Source: Saxidomus purpurata
Lineage: Eukaryota; Mollusca; Bivalvia; Venerida; Veneridae
Length of the DNA: 64,000 bases
Assembly (NCBI GenBank): GCA_022818135.1
Contig: JAFMSR010000007.1
Location: 12,394,007 to 12,458,006, forward strand
Direction: 5' to 3'
Shown: positions 55,480 to 64,000 of the stretch, piece after piece
How the letters are laid out: each line of letters starts with the position of its first letter
How positions within the stretch are numbered: position 1 is the stretch's first letter
Notes under the pieces: model-generated
Database searches by the model: none
The model's input: the letters and a program-made list of their open reading frames with translations, nothing else
What the model was told of the DNA's origin: nothing
Translations under genes and position numbers: made by a program

Positions 55480-56913
55480 AAGAATAAACAAAGTGAGATA
55501 CACTGTGATCAAAGTTTGTGATGCCACACTATATAACTCATTTCCTGACACATGATGCTACCAAAACATGTACTAAGGGTTACGAAGGGCTTTTTTAAAT
55601 ATGGTCTTTACTGCAGTTTTCCAAGAGTAACTGCCAACGGAATGAATATGAATGAATATGATTAAACATGTAAAAGAAATTGGTACATCTTTTAGTTGAT
55701 TTTGGCCAATTTCTATAGCCCGGTAATATCATGTTATCGTGTAATTCTTTTCCCGACAATTTCTTTTAGAATAAAAGACTTATCTTAAAAGATAAAAGCC
55801 ATGAAAATAAAAAAACTGATCATATGCATCAGAAAATTGCACGCTAACGCGGTTTACTAACAACGTTAATAAATATCTATTACTCCAAAAACTGGTCTTT
55901 CTAATTTTATTCAACGTTGATAATAATATTGTTATAGAGGTGTGAATCAGAAATGTAGCTAAGATAGACTTTATAGTAATAGATGTGTCCTTAGTAGAAG
56001 GGAGAACGTGAATAGGTGAGGGAGAATTTCATGACATCTTTGCCTCTTTTTCTGATTGAAAATGAAGTAAATGTTTGTTATAAAAATACTTCTGTTGTCT
56101 TTATTACAAAAACTTGCACTTTTTCTTAGAGAATTACCAACCCGCTTCAAAATCGATATTTGCACGTTCACAGGTATAGAAGCACGTGCACATAATAATG
56201 AAAATACGTGTATCAATTTAAACTCTAGTAAATTGAAACAAAAGAGTATTTGTTTGAATTGTAATTATACAAACTAAAACTGGCCACGGCATGAATCCAA
56301 TTCGATAATTTCAGTTTTTTTATCGAGTTTTCCTCATTAATTCGTTACACGTTGGTTACGTCATATAAATTTAGGACTTGTAAATATGTACGGTTTGAAA
56401 AATCAAACGATCTGAAGTACTGCATTTTCGAGCATTTTGCATTAGAAAAGGGTTTACTGACTTTGATGTTCGCAAACAGTTTTAACCTTAAAAATATCTG
56501 CAACAAACAAGATAGAAAAAATATAAAGGTAAAATAATTCTGCAACGCAGAACCTTGTGATCTACGATTTGTGTGTAGGGCAAAACAACACATCAACTAT
56601 CTAAGACGTAGGCTAAATTCTTTTTTTACAAGATGATTTTTCCTTATACCAGACCACATACATGTAAAACAAGAACTATATTAACACAGCAAATATTCCC
56701 GCGGATGCAAGGTTTTGTGTGGTGGGTGACAAGATAAAAGGGCCTAAATGCAATGAAACTGTACCGAACCAGAACATGCTGGTAAAATGCACACTTCACC
56801 TTTTAAGTGAAGCTTCTCGTGAAGATTTGTTGAATTCGAGCCTTTGGCTGTTGTGAACTAGCTCGGGCACTAAAGTATATGAAAAAGCAAATTGTTGGAG
56901 TATTTCCATGCAA
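55480..56913. other. No further GBP exon found
   Basis: AT-rich. The minus strand was searched for a preceding exon with a phase-1 end and for GTPase motifs (GxxxxGKS, TLRD) without success. A hairpin with CTTCACCTTTTAAGTGAAG arms is at 56796-56815. Confidence 0.45.
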
Positions 56914-57289
56914 TAAAAAGGGGCACTTCCTACATCTAGCAGATTATATTCTCGAAACATAGATTATGTGTTCAATGAATGTAACTGTAAAATTATTTAT
57001 TTCAAAGAAGAACCTATGGCGAAAAATGTCTCATTTTACCACAATTTATCAATATAGAGGCTTTCTGTAATAAATCGCATCCACCTATTTATTGTACAAC
57101 AACAACTCTACATAGATTTTTGAATAGTTTACGGTACTGCAGTATATTTTAAACCGCTGATTTTATCGATAATGTCTGGAAATGCATAGCTGAAACTTTT
57201 AGGTTAAGTTATGATATTTCCAAATATTCCATTATTTATGTTTTGGAGGTTATTTAGTTTGACATCAGTTATAGGGTATGTCCCTTTAA
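56914..57289. mobile_element. MITE family 3, copy
   Basis: AAAAGGGGCACTTCCTACAT start and ATAGGGTATGTCCCTTTAA end. The interior GAACCTATGGCGAAAAATGT, GTACTGCAGTATATTTTAAA and CGATAATGTCTGG are shared with the other copies. Confidence 0.75.
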
Positions 57290-57297
57290 GGAAAAAT

Positions 57298-58645
57298 AGT
57301 CCCATGACCTTTGACCCTACGAGTGACCTTGACCTTTTCCACCATGATCTAATTAACAATTGACCCAATTTTGATTAAAATACTTCAACGGTTTAAGAAG
57401 ATATACACCGCAGACCTTTGACTTTTAACTGTGACAATAACCTTAAACAAACTGGTTCTTCACATATGAAATTAACATTTAAAAGGTTTAAAGAAATTCA
57501 TTCAAAATATTGTGGAGGTAACGAAACCTACGACCCTCAATATGACGTCGGCCTTAACCGGGCTTTGTTGACACATGGGTATTGCATGTCAATTTGCTCA
57601 ATTTTAAAAATCCCTCCAAGAGATGACGAGATTTAGTCTTTTGACCTTTGACCCTGGAGTCTGATTTTGGCCTTGAGCAGGCAAAGTATGGGCAACGATT
57701 CGGAAAAGATCAAAAGTAGTCTATGCCGGTAACAAAACAGCTCAGTCACAAAATACCAAAACAGAACACTTAAATGCAATTTTTTACTCTAAGTGTGACC
57801 TTGACTTTCAAGGAAACATCCATGAATTTGCAGCATGACACATCCTTGTGGTATGAACAACAAGTACGTGAAGCTCTTTAAAAATCAGTCAATGCATCTT
57901 AAAGTTACAGCCAGCACACCAAATACTTGTATATTACACTGTACCAATTTTGAGCGTAATCTTCAAGCTATGGTGCAAGTTTCAAGCTATATACGCTCTT
58001 GTTGTATGAACAGCAACTGTATAAACTTCTTTCAAAATTAGTGCATTCATATACACATGCAGAAGTTAAAACCCGTACATTTGGAATATAACCCAGTATC
58101 ACAGGTTTTGAGCAGTAAGTGAGACCTTCAAGGTAGCTTTCCGTTGTGGCACATTTACTCCTGTAGTAAAGTTGTCTATGAATTTATATCTGTATTAAAA
58201 TTAAGAATTCCTAAGAAATAGCCCAGGCAAGAATGCACAAAGTACAATATATACTATGCATATATAATGAAAGGGCCGATTTTCAATTGGATAAAATCTT
58301 TGAACCGAAACATGTTTGCAGTATGCGCATCTCATCTGCGCATCTCTTCTGCGATTACCAACAAGGATGCATTAATATCCAGCCAAGCGTAGACACGAAA
58401 GTATATGAATAATAATCAAAGGAAAACGTGAAAAATCACTTAACTGGAACGTGCTTAAAATATGCACATCTCGTTATAATGAAACAGTCTATGAAGTTTC
58501 ACTCAATTTCAGTCAATGGTTCCTGAGAAATAACCCGGACAAATATGTCGGACGGAAGCACAGACGGAGACCATCAACATATTCTTCTAAGAGGGGATAT
58601 CAACAAGTGAACCATGCAGCCGGGCCAATTTTGCGTTGGTAGAGT
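57298..58645 (+). repeat. Decayed satellite-type repeat
   Basis: Repeated phrases CCTTTGACCCTACGAGTGAC, TGTGACCTTGACTTTCAAGG and TTACAGCCAGCACACC, and a final GTCGGACGGAAGCACAGACG GAGACCATCAAC. The layout resembles the other satellite-bearing elements in an old state. Short frames here are not genes. Confidence 0.5.
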
Positions 58646-58649
58646 ACAG

Positions 58650-59790
58650 CTGGGTGATGCTACATGCAAAATATATAAGTTCCATGCTTTATGGTATTAA
58701 ACAAGACGGTTTTTAAAGATTTACAATATGTGACCGTGACTGTGAAAATTGGTCCAGATGAGCATTAATTGTTATTGCGCAAATGTAAAAAGACAACCAA
58801 TTTTCACCAAATTTCGACTAGATGAAAACATTAAAAAAATAATGTTTATTGCAAATGGCATTCTTCAATATGTATGAAGATGATTCTATCGAGTCTTTGT
58901 CACAAAGCATATAACCATAGCAACCACTCATTCTTTCACATTCGAAACAGTGACAACTAGGACACAGTCAATCAAAATGAGGATTTATTGAAAAGCTGAG
59001 AAATGACCACAAAATTAAATCAAGCAAAGTACTAAACAACAAATCATATGTTAACTGGTGACATTTCAAGAAAAAATACCTTCATATGAATTGTGTAAAA
59101 TGGCAATCTGCAACGTCAATATACTTAGACGTTAAATTACTGTTTTGACATTACAAACGTCTTTATGAAGAATGGCAATGGGTGTTATCTGAGACAATCA
59201 TAACTTTAAAATAGTGGGTAGATTCACTTGAATTTTTTTATTCATAGTCCACAAACTTTACACTTTTAGAAATTAAAATGTTTGATTTTTACTCATCTGG
59301 ACCCATTGTCCCAGTCACCGTACATGTGTATTTATGTGTATAATAAATTACACTCAAGAGTGGGGCCAATTTTGACCTTGGGTGTATGATTTGAACAAAC
59401 TTTTGAGTCAATCTCTAGAAATTAAACAGAACAACGATGGTGTTCATGATAACAAAATAATATAGGTCACTAAATGTAGTAAAATGTGTTTCTTGTAACC
59501 CTCCATACCCTACATTTTACATCATTTATACAATGTTCCCTACTTAAGGGAACCATGTAATTATTTGTGAATAGTTTATGCTTAGGTGTTACAACCTTCT
59601 ATCATAGCAGATATAAATGCATTAAAACATATATATATGAATCAGTGACTTGACTCCCCCAAGCACACGTTTTGTATGGGGGACTTACCTAAGCTGCAAG
59701 CCTTATCAGAAAATTGAAGTACAGTATATTTTTTATTGTACTTCATGTTCGTTTAGTAATCGAAAGCATCATCACCTATTTCATTTACTT
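58650..59790. other. No gene seen
   Basis: AT-rich interval with weak similarity to the 'GGGGCCAATTTTGACC' phrases of the satellite repeats around 59360. No coding or RNA gene could be supported. Confidence 0.4.
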
Positions 59791-59791
59791 G

Positions 59792-60267
59792 TTGGCGCTG
59801 CACAGAAGTGCGGCGTCCTATATGGAATGATATTTTCATTTGCATCTGGAACACTGGAAGGAGCTTTGTAAAATTACTTTTGATGGTTAGTTTTCTTTTG
59901 TTATTAAAGAGTTTTGCTCTAATGGTTCCTGGTGCGTTTAAATAATTTAATATAAAGCAAAGGTAAATAAATTAAATAGTTATTTATGTGTTTTTGTTTA
60001 ATTTAATGTTTCTTTTCGTATCTTTCAAAAAAAATACGAAAAACGTAAATCAACTTCTCCCTTGTCAGGCTGCATTGCGACATGTACCCTAGCAAAAACC
60101 GTATAACTAATAGTATTCACATGTTTGTAATAAAACAATTTTCTCTATACAGTGTTTTTGCGTCTTAAGACCCAGAGTGTTTTTTCTGAATATTTCACTT
60201 AAAATATGTTGAAATAGAAACTAATTTCGGCGCCCTTTGATGCTTTGCATCAATGGTATTCTTGTTT
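59792..60267 (+). mobile_element. Hairpin-ended element (GGCGCC family), compact copy
   Basis: Left end TTGGCGCTGCACAGAAGTGC GGCG, interior AATACGAAAAACGTAAATCA and ACTTCTCCC, right end TCGGCGCCCTTTGATGCTTT and GCATCAATGGTATTCTTGTT. At 476 bp it shows the family without the insertions found in the copy at 44792. Confidence 0.65.
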
Positions 60268-61185
60268 AGAGTTTGAAAGACTTTAAGAAAAATGTATAGG
60301 TTTACATTCTTATAACATTCAACTGAAAAGTGAAAAGATATACATGTGTAGACTTTTGCATATGAAATTCTACCTTTGTCTGGCGGTAACTTAATTTTAT
60401 CCCAGTAAATTCAAAATGAATAATTCAATGATGACACCAGCACGATACACACGAAAAAAATAAAAAAGATAACAATCGTATGGAAAGGAAAATACAATAA
60501 TAAAAGTTTCGTCTTATTATCCCCTTCGCACTTAGTTCGAGATATATAGATACATGTATAATTTGTTTCATTACCATGGAGAGAAAACGTACCTGATTTA
60601 TGTTAAAGTTTAATTCAGAATTTCATCGCTATGTCACTGAAACTAATTCAACAACTTCCTGTAAATATGCGGTTTCATGTTTCAAGTGGTAATATTGGTT
60701 TCACATTTGAAAAAAAAAAGATTTTTGTACATGTGGGGCCTTTTTTCTCACATATCATTTATGTTACCGTCGTCATTTTCAATTGCGTATCACATTTGTC
60801 TCCAAGTTTTAAAATTTGCAGTAGAGTAACCGTATAACGGGTAATTTTCACGCAGTGTTTTTATTTTCGCGCTTGTAATTTTCGCGGAAATCGGATGCAA
60901 ATCATGTAAAAATTGCCCAAAGTACAATACTTCTACTCACAAACAGATATCAAAGGTCTAAAATTTATACAAATGCGTTATTCACGGCGTTTGCATTTAA
61001 AATAGAGAAAGTGTAAATCAACCTATTCTTGCTGATATGTCTATGTTAAATGCTAAAAGCAGAAAAAACAATTACGAATTAACCATGTCTTTAAAATTGT
61101 AAATTAAAAGTGTCCTGCATACATGAAAGAACATTTTGTACATGTGAGAGATACACATACCTGTTCCTCAAGGGCAAATATGTAC
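60268..61185. other. No gene seen
   Basis: AT-rich. The region 60845-60895 has repeated TTTTCGCG motifs. A 68-codon frame at 60631 has no supporting feature. Confidence 0.4.
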
Positions 61186-61189
61186 AATT

Positions 61190-61912
61190 TTAGAGTGCCA
61201 AATGCTTTGGTAAAGAAAATGTCACATTTTACTATAGTGCAATTAATGACTGGTATTCGCTGCCTAATGAATTTAAGAAAATAAACAAATTCAGTCAATT
61301 TAAAATAGCCGTTAAAAAAGATATTATGCTTAGCTAAGGGAAAATAGAGTGCACTTGCTGACTTATTTTTCTAAATTGTTTTATAATGTTTTAAATCTTC
61401 GTTGAAATTTTATTTATAAAAGAATATATTTTAGAAACGCTTCAGTGGTAATATCCATATTCCAAAGTTTGTATCTGTTTATTTTTTCATATTTTATTGT
61501 AATTTCTAATATGAATATTCATAGTAAGTATACATACCCAATGACCCCATTGTAAATAAGCTTTTAGCTTCAATGGGCAATCCTAGGTTAATACACACTG
61601 CTATATGACACACGTGTATCATCTCTATTTGTCTATTCCTGAATTAGTCTCATTCTAAGTTACCATATGTTTTCTATGATATGTTAAATGTCAGCCATAC
61701 TAGCTGTGATATTGTAACCTTATTGTTATATTTATAAGCTATCTGTGATAAAAGATAAAAAGAACTTCCTCCAGATAGATTTACGTTTTAACTAGTCTGC
61801 ATTTGACTCTGTTTTAAGTAATTTGTGTATGCAACTGGTATTTTTAACTTGTACATGTATATGTGTGTTTTAACCTGAATAAACTTCAATCAATCAATCA
61901 ACAACATTAATT
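61190..61912 (+). mobile_element. LINE 3' end with TCAA repeats
   Basis: Plus strand reads FGKENVTFYYSAINDWYSLP then NEFKKINKFSQFKIAVKKDI MLS and a stop, the WNSLPxxxKxxxxFxxFKxxxK block at the very C-terminus of many CR1/L2-like LINE ORF2 proteins. A ~570-bp AT-rich 3' UTR follows, ending CTGAATAAACTTCAATCAAT CAATCAAC: a polyadenylation signal and a short tandem tail, as CR1/L2-type LINEs have. Confidence 0.72.
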
Positions 61913-62868
61913 ATATAATAATATAAAAATATTTTCGAACTTTTACAATCTAAGAGTATATAACACCGGTTTCTGAAAACCTTAAACAGTAAGTTTATAA
62001 TTCTTCTATAAGGTCGTTCTTTAAGCTTGGCCAGAGGACAAACTTTGTTATATTCAGGTAAACTGTTCGAAAAGGGACGTTAATTGTGAAATGGGACGCA
62101 CTGTAGTTCTATCATATAAAATGAAAACTAATGAACACTTGTCAGATAAATATTGGTCCTGCAGGGCCCTTTTGATTTATGACGTGACATTTGACTTGTG
62201 ACTAATGACTTATGACTGATGACGCATGACTTGTGATGCCGCGCATTTGAAGCACGTGTATGCTGGCGAGCGGAAGCTGACAGACAGTGATGAATCAGAT
62301 GCTGTAACTTCTATTTCTGTTGTACAAATAATGTATCGATAATAATAGTTGCCTTGGATCGGGTCATTAAATGCACTTTAATTTTTAGGGGGCCCAATAA
62401 AGTTTTGCTATTTTGGAGGTTTCTTCATAGCGGATTTATTTTGTTCTGAGATGAAAACTGTGGTTCTTTGAAACCGCGAATTTTCGAAATAAATGAAGTG
62501 GTCTTAATAGCGGAACTCATACTGAACCACTTTTTATATAGTATTTCTGGTTTAGATGCTTTTAAATTAGAAAGTATTCGAGTAAACGCCCTCAGTGTTC
62601 ATCTCCTGCACATCTTAATTTCAAAATCATCATATATTCTACTATTTACAGTGGTAAAAATGTATTATTTTTAGGATACCCGTTGCTTTATATTTTCAGA
62701 TTCTTAATCGACGGGGAAGCAAAATGAATTGTGTGTTCTGGTTTTGTTGCGTATGCGCACTGATTGAGATAATAGTTGGTGCGGTGTCAACTTCCAAATG
62801 TACTTTGCCTGAATCATATATAAATGTTGAAACGACATCATTCATCAAGAAATATTAAAACAAGGTTT

Positions 62869-62871
<3 letters not shown>
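61913..62871. other. No gene seen
   Basis: Contains a cluster of GACTTATGAC/GACTTGTGAC repeats at 62178-62240, each with a TGAC core, possibly a small tandem array. No coding signal was recognised. Confidence 0.4.
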
Positions 62872-62911
<40 letters not shown>

Positions 62912-63005
62912 GGTGGTGTGCACTTCTGGGTGCTGTGGGGCTCGTTTTGGGGAGGCTGCGTTTTTGGTACGTGGCATTCCCTGTTTGATATTATTTTTGT
63001 TTTTA
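62872..63005 (+). mobile_element. GT-tail retroelement, strongly 5'-truncated copy
   Basis: Starts inside the TG microsatellite, continues through the TGCACTTCTGGGTGCTGTGG block to the shared terminus. The Val-Cys frame is not a gene. Confidence 0.8.
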
Positions 63006-63290
63006 AATAACGAAAATCTTAGAAGTTTATTATTAGGTATGGCATTTTGTTGTCAATGTTGAACCTGGATCGTCTCGGTTTACGCATTTAACATAATTAT
63101 ATAATCAAATAGAAAGTGTTGTTGATGTAGTCCACAGGGAAATGCGGAAGAGTGAGCAACCTGTTGGCTATTGAATAATGTGGCGTCACCTAATAGTAAA
63201 TCATAATATGCACCTAAAGTAATATAATCAAGATGTAAATCTAAATAATGTCGAAATGAGGAAATTTCATCGCCCTAAAAGACGGTTCTC

Positions 63291-63680
63291 TTGTACTACA
63301 TTGTGCATCTCTTTGAATATTCACATGGTGTGATTGATAGTTTTAGCAAGACATTTATCTGGTTAAAGCAACAATCAAAAACTAATTACCAAATACAATA
63401 TACTGCTTGGAGGCACAGAAATAAATTGGGAAAACACCTCGTATATTGCGCTGTGATGCTGACACAAAAGGCTGTTGTTTGCCTTCTACAGCAATTATTT
63501 CGGAATGACGCAGCCATCCCATTTGATGGGAGTCGAAAGAGTGTTACTGCAAAAAGCACATTAAAAGGTATAGGGATACTCTACGGCAACAAGGGTTATA
63601 GAGGGTGGAGGGCAATCTTAAAGGACTTGCGTGATTCTGGCTGTTTCAACGAGCCGGTCAGATGCAATGCGAAAATGTAA
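63291..63680 (+). CDS. Unrecognised open frame near right edge
   Basis: About 129 codons without an early ATG, so more likely an exon than a complete gene. An acceptor-like GATAGTTTTAG lies at 63336-63346. Reads TNYQIQYTAWRHRNKLGKHL, CAVMLTQKAVVCLLQQLFRN, PFDGSRKSVTAKSTLKGIGI, LYGNKGYRGWRAILKDLRDS, then ends GCFNEPVRCNAKM and TAA. Composition is protein-like (basic, several Cys, no low complexity). I cannot name a family. It could be a terminal exon of a gene or a transposon fragment. If real, it faces the GBP-like gene from the opposite strand. Confidence 0.35.
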   Translation: MYYIVHLFEYSHGVIDSFSKTFIWLKQQSKTNYQIQYTAWRHRNKLGKHLVYCAVMLTQKAVVCLLQQLFRNDAAIPFDGSRKSVTAKSTLKGIGILYGNKGYRGWRAILKDLRDSGCFNEPVRCNAKM

Positions 63681-64000
63681 AAAGTTATTGTATGCAGTTA
63701 CATGTAACACAAACCCATCTGTATCGAATTTCAAAACAATGGAAAGTATGATGATATAAAATCCTAGCATCATTCTTTTTATAAATTCGCAAATCGCCTA
63801 AACTGTTATTGAAATTGCCGAGGAGTACGAGGAAGGTATACATTGATGAAGAACCAATTATAAACCTAAAACTTGTGTTTATTAACGTGACATGTCCATC
63901 AAGACATAAAAGAGCTATTTCCCTTTCACATCGCCTCTCATTGGAAAGGTTTAGATCTTGATTCTCCTTTGCATGACTTATAAAAAAGCGAAAATGTGGT
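63681..64000. other. Right edge, no gene seen
   Basis: AT-rich sequence with no supported feature. Confidence 0.4.

Overview
The window is animal nuclear DNA, almost certainly from a bivalve mollusc. Genes are split by introns with GT/AG boundaries, the sequence is AT-rich, and repeats fill most of it. Several repeats have the layout of the 'pearl'-type elements known from bivalves: a tandem core of about 150-180 bp next to an ACGG-like tetranucleotide tract, with short flanks around CCCCCGAAGGG. No prokaryotic features are present.

Three host loci are supported. (1) Tyrosinase gene A, plus strand, only its last two exons (8348-8787 and 11250-11419), the last one a membrane anchor. (2) Tyrosinase gene B, plus strand, eight exons from a signal-peptide exon at 18706 to an anchor exon ending at 42233. 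It carries both copper-binding histidine clusters and has a first intron of about 18.6 kb. A one-base frame problem at the end of exon 5 leaves its function open. A and B are tandem paralogues whose penultimate exons are both 440 bp. (3) The last four exons of a guanylate-binding-protein-like (GBP) gene on the minus strand (55474 down to 51464), ending in the CaaX-like tetrapeptide CIIS. Its GTPase exons were not found.

Layout: 1-8.3 kb is mobile-element debris (a LINE, an RT-type element with a GT-rich tail, satellite-bearing elements). 8.3-11.7 kb is the end of tyrosinase A. 12.6-14.6 kb is a decayed Crypton-like tyrosine recombinase. 18.7-42.2 kb is tyrosinase B; its first intron holds an L1-like LINE split by a 7.5-kb terminal-inverted-repeat (TIR) element, which holds a Harbinger transposon, which holds a pearl-type element. 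42.2-48 kb is another transposon nest. 51.4-55.5 kb is the GBP-like gene. 55.5-64 kb is mostly unassigned, with a LINE 3' end, more repeats and one unrecognised ORF near the right edge.

Recurring families: a TTAA-flanked MITE with TIR AGCTGCTCGCTCTCAG (eight copies or parts), two other MITE families, and about ten 5'-truncated copies of one retroelement tail that share the same 3' end. The two tyrosinases probably act as secreted or cell-surface type-3 copper oxidases, for example in shell or pigment formation (inference). Nothing links them to the GBP-like gene beyond proximity.
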